Positions 8,780-20,029 of a stretch of DNA of 64,000 nucleotides are shown piece after piece. The DNA is taken from the NCBI GenBank assembly GCA_964506685.1, contig CAZDMQ010000001.1, positions 1 to 64,000 on the forward strand, in the 5' to 3' direction. The notes beneath the pieces are model-generated. The model did not search any database, was not told the origin of the DNA, and worked only from the letters and a program-made list of their open reading frames with translations. The stretch's first letter is position 1. Each line of letters opens with the position of its first letter. Origin of the DNA: UBA5336 sp964506685 (GTDB lineage Bacteria; Pseudomonadota; Alphaproteobacteria; Caulobacterales; Hyphomonadaceae). The position numbers and the translations under genes are program-made.

Positions 8780-9988
8780 ATGGCCGAGATCATCCTGTCC
8801 GACGCCGTCAACCGGGTTCAGCCGTCAGCGACGATTGCGGTGACATCGAAAGCGACGGAGCTGAGGCGGGCGGGCATCGATGTCATTGGTCTGGGGGCCG
8901 GCGAGCCGGATTTCGACACGCCCGAGCACATCAAGGCGGCTGCCGTGGAGGCGATCGCGCAAGGCAAGACCAAGTACACCCCCGCTGACGGCATCCCGGA
9001 ACTCAAGGAAGCGATCTGCGCGAAGTTCCGCCGCGACAATGGTCTCGACTACGAACCCGGGCAGGTGAATGTCTCGCCGGGCGGCAAGCCGGTGATCTTC
9101 AATGCCTTCGTGGCCACCCTCAATCCGGGCGACGAGGTGGTGATCCCGGCGCCCTACTGGGTGAGCTATCCGGAGATGGTGCGGATCACCGGCGCCACGC
9201 CCGTCTGCATCCCATGCGGTGCGGCGGCGAACTACAAGCTGACGCCCGAGGCGCTGGAGGCGGCGATCACCCCGAAGACGCGATGGCTGGTGCTGAACTC
9301 GCCGTCCAATCCCACAGGCAACGCCTATACACGGGCGGAACTGCAGGGACTGGCCGAGGTGCTGCTGCGCCATCCCGAGGTCTTCATCCTGACCGACGAC
9401 ATGTATGAGCACCTCGTCTATGACGGCTTCGAATTCTCCACCATCGCCCAGGTCGAGCCGGCGCTGTACGAGCGGACGCTGACCATGAACGGGGTGTCCA
9501 AGGCCTATGCCATGACCGGCTGGCGGATCGGCTATGCGGCCGGGCCGAAGCGGCTGATCGACACGATGCGCAAGGTGATGAGCCAGTCGACCTCCAATCC
9601 CTGTTCGATCAGCCAGTGGGCCGCTGTGGCCGCGCTCAACGGCCCGCATGATTTCCTGGCCGAGCGGAATGCGGTCTTCAAGGCGCGCCGGGACAAGGTG
9701 GTGGCCGAACTGAACGCGGCAGAGGGACTGCACTGCGACACGCCCGAGGGGGCGTTCTATGTCTACCCCTCCTGCGAGGGCCTGATCGGGCGGACCTCGA
9801 AGGGCGGGCGGGTGCTGGCGAGCGACCGTGACGTGGCCGAGGCGATGCTGGAAGAAGTCAATGTGGCGGTGGTCTTCGGCGCCGCGTTCGGTCTGTCGCC
9901 AGCCTTCCGGATCTCCTATGCGACCTCGACAGAGGCACTGGAGAAGGCGATGGCCCGGATCCAGGACTTCTGCGCCAGCGCGCGCTGA
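8780..9988 (+). CDS. PLP-dependent aminotransferase, aspartate aminotransferase type (class I/II)
   Basis: The protein transfers amino groups between aspartate or aromatic amino acids and 2-oxo acids. It is fold-type I, cytosolic, 402 residues. The motifs are GLGAGEPDFDTPEH near 36-49, NSPSNPTGN near 174, the PLP-lysine segment NGVSKAYAMTGWRIGY with the lysine near 241, and a C-terminal FRISYATS carrying the substrate carboxylate-binding arginine. The start at 8780 is chosen because AAGAGGAGA precedes it; an in-frame ATG 18 codons upstream has no such site. It stands alone between divergent and same-strand genes. Confidence 0.92.
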   Translation: MAEIILSDAVNRVQPSATIAVTSKATELRRAGIDVIGLGAGEPDFDTPEHIKAAAVEAIAQGKTKYTPADGIPELKEAICAKFRRDNGLDYEPGQVNVSPGGKPVIFNAFVATLNPGDEVVIPAPYWVSYPEMVRITGATPVCIPCGAAANYKLTPEALEAAITPKTRWLVLNSPSNPTGNAYTRAELQGLAEVLLRHPEVFILTDDMYEHLVYDGFEFSTIAQVEPALYERTLTMNGVSKAYAMTGWRIGYAAGPKRLIDTMRKVMSQSTSNPCSISQWAAVAALNGPHDFLAERNAVFKARRDKVVAELNAAEGLHCDTPEGAFYVYPSCEGLIGRTSKGGRVLASDRDVAEAMLEEVNVAVVFGAAFGLSPAFRISYATSTEALEKAMARIQDFCASAR

Positions 9989-10112
9989 GTCCAGCCGGCA
10001 GGCCGGGCCCCTCTGGAAAAGGCATGCTTGCCTTGCGTAAAAACAATTTGAAGCCGTCGGGGCAGAGGCCCATGTCCCAGGCATGACAGACACGCAGAGA
10101 AAGGAGAGCTCA

Positions 10113-10577
10113 ATGTCCATGGATATCGGCGTGGGAGAGGAGGCGCGGGCGTCGGTTGCGACGGCACTGCGCAATGTGATGGCTGACAGCTATGCCCTGT
10201 ACGTGAAGACCCATGGCTATCACTGGAACGTCACGGGACCGCGCTTTTCCAGCCTGCACGCCATGTTCATGGAGCAGTACCGCGAGCTCTGGGCGGCGCT
10301 TGATGTGCTGGCCGAACGGATCCGCGCGCTTGGCGAGTTCGCCCCCGGTTCGACCGAGGAGATCCTCTCCCCGGCCACGATCCGGCCGGACAATGGCGTG
10401 CCCGATGCCGAGACGATGATTGCCAATCTCGCCCGGGGTCACGAGACCCTGTCACGGGTGGCCCGGGCAGCGTTGAAGGTGGCCGAGGAGAACGGCGACG
10501 ACGTGACCGCCGACCTGATGGTGCAGCGGGCCACCGTGGCGGAAAAGACCGCCTGGATGCTGCGCTCCAGCCTCTGA
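10113..10577 (+). CDS. dps: Dps-family ferritin-like DNA-protection protein
   Basis: Dps proteins store iron and protect DNA in stationary phase or under peroxide stress as a dodecamer. The 154-residue protein has the ferroxidase-site signature HGYHWNVTGPRFSSLHAMF (about 33-51) with the downstream ALDVLAERIRALGE, which carries the conserved Asp and Glu ligands. The start follows AAAGGAGAG by eight bases. An in-frame ATG at 10083 is less likely. A TTGC/AAAAACAATT-type AT-rich stretch lies upstream near 10025-10055, but I see no clear OxyR or Fur site. Confidence 0.92.
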   Translation: MSMDIGVGEEARASVATALRNVMADSYALYVKTHGYHWNVTGPRFSSLHAMFMEQYRELWAALDVLAERIRALGEFAPGSTEEILSPATIRPDNGVPDAETMIANLARGHETLSRVARAALKVAEENGDDVTADLMVQRATVAEKTAWMLRSSL

Positions 10578-10621
10578 GGCGGGCGCTTGCCGGGGAGCGG
10601 GCGGCGGCCTGCCGGGACCGG

Positions 10622-12457
<1,836 letters not shown>

Positions 12458-12568
12458 GGCAGGGTTCCGGGCTGGGGAGGTGGCAGGCGGGGTGAGGCTG
12501 GCGAGATGTGGGCGATGGGGCGTGGCTGGCAAGATGTAGCTGGCGAGACGTGATTGGCGGGCTGGGGG

Positions 12569-14572
12569 TCAGCGCTGGGCCGGGCGGTCGGCCGCAGGCT
12601 GGCCGGCGACGGAGGCGAAGGCGGCCGACAGGGCGCGGTAATAGGTGACCCGTTCCCTTGCGGCGCGGGACAGCACGACCATCCGGTCGGCGCCGTCGAG
12701 GGGGCGGGCGCCCTGGCCGTCGAGCGCCAGCGCCATGACCTCGGAGAAGATTTCGGCCGGCAGGCCGCCACCGGTCACCTTGTTCATCGGACTGTTGTCA
12801 TCATTGCCGACCCAGACGCCGGCCACCAGCCCGCTCGTGTAGCCGACAAACCAGGCGTCACGCCAGTCCTGCGAGGTGCCGGTCTTGCCGGCAATGGTCC
12901 AGCCATCGACCTGTGCGCGGGTGCCGGTGCCGCTGGCGACGACGGTGGCGAGCATGCCGGTCATGTCGCGGGCGAGTCCCGGCTTGAAGACGCGCTTGCC
13001 GTCGGCGGCATCGGCGGTGCGCTCGAACAGGACCGCGCCGCGGGTGTCCTCGATCCGGCCGACCAGCCAGGGTTCGAGCCGCAGCCCGCCGCGCATGAAG
13101 GCGCCATAGGCGCGGGTGAGCTCCCAGAGGGTGACCTCTTCTGTTCCGAGGGCAAGCGAGGGGTGGGGATCCATGGGCGAGTCCATGCCGAAGCGGCGGG
13201 CGAGATCGATCACCCGGTCCGGGCCGACCTCCTGGGCGAGAACGACCGACACCGTGTTGATCGAGTCGGCCAGGGCTTCGGTGAGGGTCACCGTGCCGCG
13301 ATAGCCGCCGGCATAGTTGCGCGGGTTCCAGCGGCCGATCCTGAACGGGGCGTCGAGGCGGGTCTCGTAGGGGTGGGTGCCGTCCTCCAGCGCGGCGGCA
13401 AAGACCAGCGGCTTGAAGGCAGAGCCGGGTTGCCGCCTTGCCTGGGTCACGCGATTGAACTCGGACTGGAGGTAGTCGACGCCGCCGACGAGGGCGAGCA
13501 CGCGGCCGTCGGCCTGGGCGATCATGGCCGCGGCCTGGCTGGCGGCAAGCGCCTCGCCCTGCGCTTCGATCTGGCCGGCAATGGCGGACTGGACCGCGGC
13601 CTGCAGGGCCGGGTCGATGGACAGGGTGACCACGAGATCGGGCGGCGCGTCGGGCAGCAGCCGGCTGACATGCTCGCGGGCAAGATCGAGGATATAGCCG
13701 AGCTGGGGGTCCGTCGTCTCGCGCGGAACGAGGGTGATGTCGGCACTGGCGGCGGCATCGGCCTGGGAGGGCGAGAGGTATCCGCTGGCGACCATCTCGT
13801 CGAGGACATAGCGCTGGCGCGCCCGGGCGCCCTCGGGATTGTGGGTCAGGGCGAGCCGGGAGGGGGCCTGGACGAGGCCGGCCAGCAAGGTCGCCTGTCC
13901 GACGCTGAGGTTCCTGGCCTCGAGGCCGAAATAATGCTCGGCGGCCGCACTCAGGCCATACAGGCCGGCGCCGAAATAGGCGCGGTTGATATAGAGTTCG
14001 AGAATCTCGTCCTTGCTGAGCCGGTCCTCCAGCTTGCGGGCGAGATGCATTTCCTGGACCTTGCGGCTGAGGGTCTGTTCCGGCGAGAGGACGAGGTTCT
14101 TGACCAGCTGCTGGGTGATGGTCGAGGCGCCGGACACGGTGCGGCCCTGGCGCCAGTTCGACCAGGCGGCGCGGAGGATGGCGCGCGTGTCGGCGCCGTC
14201 ATGCTGGTAGAAGCGCTTGTCCTCGGCGGCGATGAAGGCGTGGTAGACATGCGGGGGGAGGTCGACCAGGCGGACTTCGGCACCATAGCGCGGGCCGCGG
14301 ATGTCGAGCACGCTGCCATCGGCGGCGCGGAACTCGATGGCCGGCTCGCGGTTCTTGGTCCACAGCGCCTCACGGGCCGGCAACTCCGGCATGCCGGCAT
14401 AGAGCGAGCGGATGAACAGGCCCGCGGCGAGGCCGGCAATGGCCAGTCCCAGCAGCAGGGCGAGCAGGCTGTAGCGGAGCAGCCGCCGCCGGAGCGCATG
14501 CTCGGAGCGGGGCCGGGGCCGTGGCCCGGGCGTGGGGCCCTTGCGGCCGAAGGTCTGGGCGGGTCTGGCCAT
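12569..14572 (-). CDS. Class A penicillin-binding protein (PBP1A-like bifunctional transglycosylase/transpeptidase)
   Basis: The enzyme polymerises and cross-links peptidoglycan in the periplasm. Residues about 30-52 form the single membrane anchor after a Pro/Arg-rich cytoplasmic tail. The GT51 domain has the catalytic EDKRFYQHDG, TITQQLVKNL and the LARKLE block. The transpeptidase domain has GSAFKP (SxxK), SIN in ADSINTVSV and KTG in AGKTGTSQ. Length is 667 residues from the ATG at 14572; the frame is open a further 156 codons, but that part is low-complexity and contains the 14-bp repeat. The C-terminus is short and lacks the OB domain of E. coli PBP1A. Confidence 0.9.
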   Translation of the reverse strand: MARPAQTFGRKGPTPGPRPRPRSEHALRRRLLRYSLLALLLGLAIAGLAAGLFIRSLYAGMPELPAREALWTKNREPAIEFRAADGSVLDIRGPRYGAEVRLVDLPPHVYHAFIAAEDKRFYQHDGADTRAILRAAWSNWRQGRTVSGASTITQQLVKNLVLSPEQTLSRKVQEMHLARKLEDRLSKDEILELYINRAYFGAGLYGLSAAAEHYFGLEARNLSVGQATLLAGLVQAPSRLALTHNPEGARARQRYVLDEMVASGYLSPSQADAAASADITLVPRETTDPQLGYILDLAREHVSRLLPDAPPDLVVTLSIDPALQAAVQSAIAGQIEAQGEALAASQAAAMIAQADGRVLALVGGVDYLQSEFNRVTQARRQPGSAFKPLVFAAALEDGTHPYETRLDAPFRIGRWNPRNYAGGYRGTVTLTEALADSINTVSVVLAQEVGPDRVIDLARRFGMDSPMDPHPSLALGTEEVTLWELTRAYGAFMRGGLRLEPWLVGRIEDTRGAVLFERTADAADGKRVFKPGLARDMTGMLATVVASGTGTRAQVDGWTIAGKTGTSQDWRDAWFVGYTSGLVAGVWVGNDDNSPMNKVTGGGLPAEIFSEVMALALDGQGARPLDGADRMVVLSRAARERVTYYRALSAAFASVAGQPAADRPAQR

Positions 14573-14870
14573 GGCGGGGCTTGTGGAGGTCCTCGGTCCT
14601 GGGGGCAGACTGGCGGGACTCGGCTGCCGAATACAGCCGTTGCCCCGTCGCTCCGGCCCGTCATAGGGGCAGGGCGGCGACGATGAAAGCGATAAGGCCT
14701 TAACATGGCATGACTGCGGGCGAATTGTGACCTGCGGGGCACGACTGGCGGGGAATGTCCGGTGAGGCCCGTCCGGTGAGGCCCGTCCGGTGAGGCCCGT
14801 CCGGTGAGGCCAGTCCAGTGAGGCCAGTCCGGCCTGCGGGGCGGGTGACGGGGCGACCGGCGAGCTGTCC
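14573..14870. other. Intergenic region between the penicillin-binding protein and the DNA ligase
   Basis: About 300 bases contain no convincing gene. The part near the ligase stop holds the 14-bp tandem repeat at 14761-14830. The rest presumably includes the promoter of the penicillin-binding protein gene. Confidence 0.5.
14761..14830. repeat. Five tandem copies of a 14-bp repeat
   Basis: The unit GGTGAGGCCCGTCC occurs three times exactly, then twice with one or two changes (GGTGAGGCCAGTCC, AGTGAGGCCAGTCC), without spacers. It lies between the ligase stop and the start of the penicillin-binding protein gene. It is a minisatellite-type array that could vary in copy number between strains. Confidence 0.85.
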
Positions 14871-16499
14871 TCAGGCCTCCGCTGGCAGGAGGGCGGCGAG
14901 GGTTTCCAGCCGGTCGGCCTCGGCAGCGGGCTTGTCCCAGCGGATCCGGTTGATGCGGGGAAACCGCATGGCGAGGCCGGATTTGTGGCGCGGGCTGCGC
15001 TGGAGCCCCTCGAAGGCGATCTCGAGGACCAGCCCTGCATCCTTGCTGGCGACGACCGATCGCACCGGACCGAACCTTTCGAGCGTGTGCTCGCGCACGA
15101 AGCTGTCGAGCCGCTTCAGCTCGTCATCGGTGAAGCCGAAATAGGCCTTGCCGACCGGGGTCAGCTGTTCGACGTCGCCGGCCACAGTCCAGACGCCGAA
15201 GGTGAAATCGGAATAGAAGCTCGACCGCCGGCCGTGCCCACGCTGGGCATACATCAGCACGGCATCGACGAGAAACGGGTCGCGTTTCCATTTGAACCAC
15301 GGCCCCCGGGGACGACCGGCCTGGTAGACGCTGTCCCAGCGTTTCAGCATCACGCCCTCGATCTCGGGCGCCGGCGGATCGAGCCGGGCCGCATTCAGCG
15401 CCTCGATCGTATCGAACGGGACGAGGGGGGAGAGGTCGATGCGGGCGGGGGCGAGGTCGGCGATGAATGCGTCGAGGGCTGCCCGGCGCTCGCGGAAAGG
15501 GCGGCTGCGCAGGTCCTCGTCTTCCCATTGCAGGAGGTCATAGGCGCGGATGAAGGCGGGGTAGGTCTCCATCTGGCGCTTCGAGACGGTCTTCCGATTG
15601 AGCCGTTGCTGGAGATGGTTGAACGGGGCGACCGCGCCCGATGGCCCGCGCACGAGGAGTTCGCCATCAAGTGCGGCGTCGAAGTCGAGGGCTGCCAGCA
15701 CGTCGGGGAAGGTGTGGCTGATATCGTCGCCTGTGCGGGTGTAGAGCCGGCGCGTGCCGTCGCGGGCGGCCGCCTGGACCCGGATGCCGTCATATTTCCA
15801 TTCGGCCGCGAACAGGTCCGGCCGGATCAGGGCCGGGTCGACGGCGTCCGGATCGTCGCGCTGGTCACGCGGGACGAGGGGATGGGCGAGCATGACCGGC
15901 CGGAACGGTGCGGGGAGGTCCGGGGCGGGTCGGTCCGCGCGCCCCTCGAGCCAGGCAAAGAGGCCGTCATAGGGCGGGTCGAGGCCGTGCCAGATTTCCT
16001 CGATCCCGGTGATGTCCACATCGCCGAACCGGGCCAGGGCGAGCTTGGCCAGGCGCGCCGACACACCAATGCGCAGCCCGCCGGTCACCAGCTTGATGAG
16101 GGCCCAGCGGCCGGCCGGATCGAGCGCGTCGAGCCAGGCCTCGAGCCGGCGCGGGCCTTCGGTCCGGCTGGCACCGATCAGGCTTTCGACCACGTCTTCC
16201 AGTGGCGGGGCCCGGTTCGCGCCCGGCCGGGCGGGCCAGACCAGGCTGACAGTCTCGGCGAGGTCACCGACATAATCATAGGACAGGCGGAACAGCACGG
16301 GATCGACCCGGGCCTCGGCAGCCGCGCGGATGGCGGCGGACTTGACGCCGGGAATGTCGAGCTCGCCGGTCAGTGCGGCCAGGGCCCAGCCGCGGGCCGG
16401 GTCGGACGTTGTTGCGAAATAGTCCGCCATCAGCGCCAGTTTGCCATTGCGCGATGGGGTCAGGACCAGCCGGTCGAGCAGGGCGGCGAAACGGTTCAT
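14871..16499 (-). CDS. ATP-dependent DNA ligase of the bacterial 'ligase-associated' repair set
   Basis: This is a bacterial ATP-dependent ligase distinct from NAD-dependent LigA and from LigD. The 542-residue protein has an N-terminal DNA-binding domain (about 1-200). The nucleotidyltransferase motif I is EWKYDGIRV, with the AMP-accepting lysine near residue 235, followed by DGELL, EGVMLKRW and the C-terminal motif WFKWKRD. An OB fold completes the protein. In many alphaproteobacteria this ligase is encoded with an exonuclease, a DEXH helicase and a phosphoesterase. The exonuclease and helicase homologues occur 2 kb and 7 kb away here. The role is DNA repair; the detailed pathway is only partly known. 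Confidence 0.9.
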   Translation of the reverse strand: MNRFAALLDRLVLTPSRNGKLALMADYFATTSDPARGWALAALTGELDIPGVKSAAIRAAAEARVDPVLFRLSYDYVGDLAETVSLVWPARPGANRAPPLEDVVESLIGASRTEGPRRLEAWLDALDPAGRWALIKLVTGGLRIGVSARLAKLALARFGDVDITGIEEIWHGLDPPYDGLFAWLEGRADRPAPDLPAPFRPVMLAHPLVPRDQRDDPDAVDPALIRPDLFAAEWKYDGIRVQAAARDGTRRLYTRTGDDISHTFPDVLAALDFDAALDGELLVRGPSGAVAPFNHLQQRLNRKTVSKRQMETYPAFIRAYDLLQWEDEDLRSRPFRERRAALDAFIADLAPARIDLSPLVPFDTIEALNAARLDPPAPEIEGVMLKRWDSVYQAGRPRGPWFKWKRDPFLVDAVLMYAQRGHGRRSSFYSDFTFGVWTVAGDVEQLTPVGKAYFGFTDDELKRLDSFVREHTLERFGPVRSVVASKDAGLVLEIAFEGLQRSPRHKSGLAMRFPRINRIRWDKPAAEADRLETLAALLPAEA

Positions 16500-16599
16500 C
16501 CCGGCGATATGGGCGCAGATCGGAGCGGCGGCAAAGCGCTCGCGGCTTGCCGGGCAGCGCTGTGCCCGGGCCAGGCGGCGTCGCCGGGAGGGAACGCGG

Positions 16600-17313
16600 T
16601 CACGACGCGGGGGGGGTGCGCTCGCGGGCGGGGATCAGGGTGATCTTCTGCCAGATCTTGCGGCTAAGCCCCGCAGTCAGCTCCTCGATCTCGTTGACGG
16701 CATGGATCACGACGGGATCGCGGCTGGCGCGCAAGTAGAGCGCGGCCAGCTTGCCGGTGAGGGCGAGCATCTCGGCGCAATAGTCGAGATAGCGCGAGAG
16801 CTGGTAGGCATCCATGTCCCGCTCGGGCGAGGAACGGGTGGCCCGGGCCGGATCGAGAATGGCCGTCGGGTCCTTGGTCAGCTGGTGCATGTCGATGACA
16901 TGCGCGATCGAGCGCAGCGCGTGCAGGTCCGAGAGGATGCGGGCGCGCTTGGCCCGGGCCTCGGCGGACATCAGGAACCAGATGCCGGCGCCGCCGAGGA
17001 TCAGGATGTTGATCAGCGCCTCGACGCCCTGGAACGCGTGGAAGGCCTCGAATTCAAGATCGAGCGAGCGATAGCTGTAGAGGCCATAGCCGAGCAGGGC
17101 GAGCCCGGCGAGGAGGATGAGCCCGATCAGCGCGCGCAGGGTCCAGATCGGGCGGACAAGGTCCTCGGCCCTGGCGGCGTCATCGCGGGCAAGCTGAACC
17201 AGTTCCCCGCAGACCCCGGAGATGCCGCGCTCGGGAAAGCGTTCGTCAATGCGGGCCTTGAGGCGGTCGAGTGTGCGGACAATCCGCTCGGCATCAAGGG
17301 CGCGATAAGGCAT
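16600..17313 (-). CDS. Conserved hypothetical membrane protein, two transmembrane segments
   Basis: The 237-residue protein has a charged cytoplasmic N-terminus, hydrophobic segments around 60-82 and 98-117, and a helical C-terminal domain. The last domain contains a motif reading HVIDMHQLTKDP around residue 140, which looks conserved and may bind a ligand or metal. I cannot name the family. It is followed on the same strand by the ligase gene 100 bases away and preceded by the protease gene, with only six bases between the protease stop and its start, so it is probably in an operon with the protease. Confidence 0.65.
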   Translation of the reverse strand: MPYRALDAERIVRTLDRLKARIDERFPERGISGVCGELVQLARDDAARAEDLVRPIWTLRALIGLILLAGLALLGYGLYSYRSLDLEFEAFHAFQGVEALINILILGGAGIWFLMSAEARAKRARILSDLHALRSIAHVIDMHQLTKDPTAILDPARATRSSPERDMDAYQLSRYLDYCAEMLALTGKLAALYLRASRDPVVIHAVNEIEELTAGLSRKIWQKITLIPARERTPPAS

Positions 17314-17319
17314 GGGCGC

Positions 17320-18711
17320 TCACTGCGGGGAGGGGGCAGCGGTCGCATCGCCGGTGCCGGAGACTGGCGCGTCGGACGGCGGCGTTTCGGAACCGGCGGC
17401 CGGTTCGGAGACGGAAACGGTTTCGGCGGCCGGTTCTGAGACAGGGGCCGCGCAGAGACCGGGCTGGCGGGTACAGCTCGCCATGACCCGGTCGATCCAG
17501 TCCCGATAGCCGGTCACATTGGTGTAGCGGCCGCGATAGGCGCCCTCGCAGAGATTGCGCCCGCTGACCGCTTCGACGGCGGAAAGAATGCCGATCACCG
17601 TCCGCTGGCCATCGTCCTCGGTGATGTAGAGCGGCCCGCCACTGTCGCCGATACAGGGCCCGGCGCCTTCGCGCGAGCCAATCACGATCACCCCCGGACT
17701 TGTGCTGACGATGTCGAGTTCGGCGCTGCGCAGCAGCGGGGAGAGCGGCTGATTGAAGCCGGTCACGCCCCAGCCGGCCATCTCGGCGGTCTTGTAGTGG
17801 TACTGGCCGAGCGGGCGGTCGGTGACGCCATACTCGGCGATGGGGACTTCGGTGAGGGCGGGCAGGGCCTGTTCGGGGACGCGGACCAGGGCGAGATCAT
17901 TGATGAAACTGGTCTCGCGACCGGCATAGCCGGCATGGCAGATGGCGGCGTCGGCGGTGAAGACCCGGGCCGAGGCCATGTCGCGCAGGTTGGTGGTACC
18001 GGCGATGAACTGGATCTCGTCATAGGCGTCATCGACGCAATGGGCTGCGGTGAGGAACCAGCGCTCGGCGATGCGCGTGGCCGCGCAGTGGCCGCTGGTG
18101 ATGGCGTTTCCGTCGAAGCGGCGCGGCTCCATCTTGACGATACCGGGGAAGGGCGTGAGGGACGAGACGGCGAGGGCGCCGACCGCCTGGGTCATGACCA
18201 GCGATTCCGGCCGGGGGCCAGTGAGGGCCTCGGCCTGGGCCGAGAGGGTGGGGGTCGGCGGTGCGCCTGTGGGCAGCCCGCAGCGGGCCGCGCCGATCGC
18301 TGCGGGGCTCTGTACCGGCGGCGGCAGCGCTGCGCCGGGTGGTTGGCTGGCGGCTGGACCGGCGGGTGCGGGGTCGGTGGAGACCGCCATGCCGGCGGCT
18401 GGATTCGCTGTCGTGGATGGGGCTGGGCCAGGGCCAGGGCCAGGGCCAGGGACAGGGCCAGGGGCAGGGCCAGGGGCAGGGCCAGGGACAGGATCGGCGC
18501 TGGCGTCAGCTGCGGGCGGCGCGGCCGTGGCGTCGCTGCTGTCATCGGCGGCCGGCGTGCCGCCGGCAGGTCGGCTCGCGGCCGGTTCCGGGGGACCGGT
18601 CTCCTCGCCGCCGACGGGGTTGAGCCCCGGCACCTTGACCGCATCGCAGCCGGCCAGGCCAAGCAGGACCGCACCGCACAGTGCGCCGGGGATGAAACGG
18701 AAATCTCGCAT
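17320..18711 (-). CDS. Lipoprotein trypsin-like serine protease (S1 family)
   Basis: The predicted 463-residue precursor starts with a lipoprotein signal peptide ending LLGLAGC, with the lipid-bearing cysteine at about 22. A Pro/Gly/Ala-rich spacer of roughly 120 residues includes a Pro-Gly/Pro-Ala repeat encoded by 6-bp tandem units (18421-18491). The S1 protease domain follows, with all three catalytic positions visible: TAAHC, NDLALVR and GDSGGPL. A Glu/Pro/Ala-rich C-terminal tail contains repeated SEPAAGSET-type segments. The start at 18711 is preferred over the longer frame because it creates the signal peptide. The protein would be anchored in the cell envelope and face the periplasm or surface; substrates are unknown. 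Confidence 0.85.
   Translation of the reverse strand: MRDFRFIPGALCGAVLLGLAGCDAVKVPGLNPVGGEETGPPEPAASRPAGGTPAADDSSDATAAPPAADASADPVPGPAPGPAPGPVPGPGPGPGPAPSTTANPAAGMAVSTDPAPAGPAASQPPGAALPPPVQSPAAIGAARCGLPTGAPPTPTLSAQAEALTGPRPESLVMTQAVGALAVSSLTPFPGIVKMEPRRFDGNAITSGHCAATRIAERWFLTAAHCVDDAYDEIQFIAGTTNLRDMASARVFTADAAICHAGYAGRETSFINDLALVRVPEQALPALTEVPIAEYGVTDRPLGQYHYKTAEMAGWGVTGFNQPLSPLLRSAELDIVSTSPGVIVIGSREGAGPCIGDSGGPLYITEDDGQRTVIGILSAVEAVSGRNLCEGAYRGRYTNVTGYRDWIDRVMASCTRQPGLCAAPVSEPAAETVSVSEPAAGSETPPSDAPVSGTGDATAAPSPQ
18421..18491. repeat. 6-bp tandem repeats in the protease spacer
   Basis: About eleven imperfect copies of GGGCCA/GGGACA/GGGGCA encode alternating Gly-Pro and Ala-Pro on the minus strand. 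They lengthen the tether between the membrane anchor and the protease domain. Confidence 0.75.
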
Positions 18712-18794
18712 CGGTTGTCCCTGATCTGTCCCCACGCCTGGCGCTGACTTCGTGTTCCCCCAGCCCTGTTTAACGCCCTTTCGGGAGGGCTTCG

Positions 18795-19823
18795 TCAATC
18801 CCCTTCATCCTCATAGCCGATGAGGTGCAGCGGGCGGGCCTTGCGGCCTTCCAGCTCGGCCCAGCGGGCGAGGGCATCGTCGCGGCCATGGGTGATCCAG
18901 ACTTCTTCGGGATCAACCTCCGAAATCGTGGTGGTAAGCTCGTCCCAGTCGGCATGGTCGGAAAGGATGAGGGGCAGTTCCACGCCGCGCTGTTTCGCCC
19001 GCTGGCGGATGCTCATCCAGCCCGAGGCGAAGGCGGGCAGCGGGTCGGGAAAGCGCCGGCCCCACCGGTCGACGAAAGCCGATGGCGGGCCGAGCACGAT
19101 CTCGCCGCGGAAGCGCTCGCTCTGCCCGCGCTGGCCCTTTTCGAGGGTGGCCGGCTGCAGCGGGCCAAGGGCGACGCCATGGTTCTCGTAGAGCGCACAA
19201 AGCGTCGTGAGGGCGCCATGGATATGGAGCAGCCGGTCGTATCCCGCCGCCCGCAGCAGCGCGATGACGCGTTGTGCCTTGCCCAGGGCATAAACACCGA
19301 CAAGGTGGGTCCGGTCCGGAAACGCGCGGACGCTGGCCAGCAGTTTCGCGATCTCGCCCGCGCTGTCGGGGTGGCGGAACACCGGCAGGGCGAAGGTGGC
19401 TTCGGTGATGAAGACATGGGTGCGCGGGACGATTTCGAAGCCGGCGCAGGTCGGATCATGGCGGCGCTTGTAATCGCCGGTACAGACCATGCGCAGCCCG
19501 CGATAGTCGACCACCACCTGTGCCGAGCCGAGCACATGGCCGGCCGGGACCAGCGAGACGGTGACGCCATTGATCGCCACCGTCTCGCCGGGGGGCAGGG
19601 CCTGGGTCGTGCCGGCGAAGCCCTCGCCATAGCGCGCCGCCATGATCGCCAGCGTCTCCGGGGTGGCCAGAACGGCGCCGTGGCCGGCACGGGCATGGTC
19701 GGCATGGCCATGGGTGATGACGGCCCGTTCGACCGCGCCGCGCACCGGGTCGATGTAGAAATCGCCCGGCGGACAATAAAGGCCGGCAGGGGTCGGGCGC
19801 AGGAGCAGGTCCGGGCGAAGCAT
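18795..19823 (-). CDS. Ligase-associated MBL-fold/beta-CASP DNA exonuclease
   Basis: The protein belongs to the metallo-beta-lactamase/beta-CASP nucleases related to the SNM1/Artemis and mRNA 3'-end processing families. The metal-binding motif HGHADH lies near residues 41-46. A second ligand region is GHVLGSAQV, followed by GDYKRRHDP with the conserved Asp, and a C-terminal DHADW motif. The start at 19823 gives 342 residues and begins at sequence typical for the family (MLRPDLLLRPTPAGLYCPPG); in-frame starts farther upstream lack support. Its partners, the ATP-dependent ligase and DEXH helicase, lie on either side in the window but are not adjacent. Confidence 0.88.
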   Translation of the reverse strand: MLRPDLLLRPTPAGLYCPPGDFYIDPVRGAVERAVITHGHADHARAGHGAVLATPETLAIMAARYGEGFAGTTQALPPGETVAINGVTVSLVPAGHVLGSAQVVVDYRGLRMVCTGDYKRRHDPTCAGFEIVPRTHVFITEATFALPVFRHPDSAGEIAKLLASVRAFPDRTHLVGVYALGKAQRVIALLRAAGYDRLLHIHGALTTLCALYENHGVALGPLQPATLEKGQRGQSERFRGEIVLGPPSAFVDRWGRRFPDPLPAFASGWMSIRQRAKQRGVELPLILSDHADWDELTTTISEVDPEEVWITHGRDDALARWAELEGRKARPLHLIGYEDEGD

Positions 19824-20029
19824 TCGGGGGATATGGGGCGCTTTCACTGCAGTGGAATGGCTTTTCATTTTCAGTAGGCGAACGATTTTCAGGCAGTTGC
19901 GAGACGCTGGCGCACAAGTTTTCTGCATCCGTCGTTTTTTATTCTGCCCCTGAAACGGATTGGGTGGTCGGCTTCAAACGACCGGGAGACATGCGGCTCA
20001 GGATGTTTGGCGTGGAGGAGAGAGCGACG

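Noticed and set aside
14761..14830. Possible CRISPR-like array
   Set aside because: Units are 14 bases, directly adjacent, without spacers, and no cas genes are nearby; it is a simple tandem repeat.
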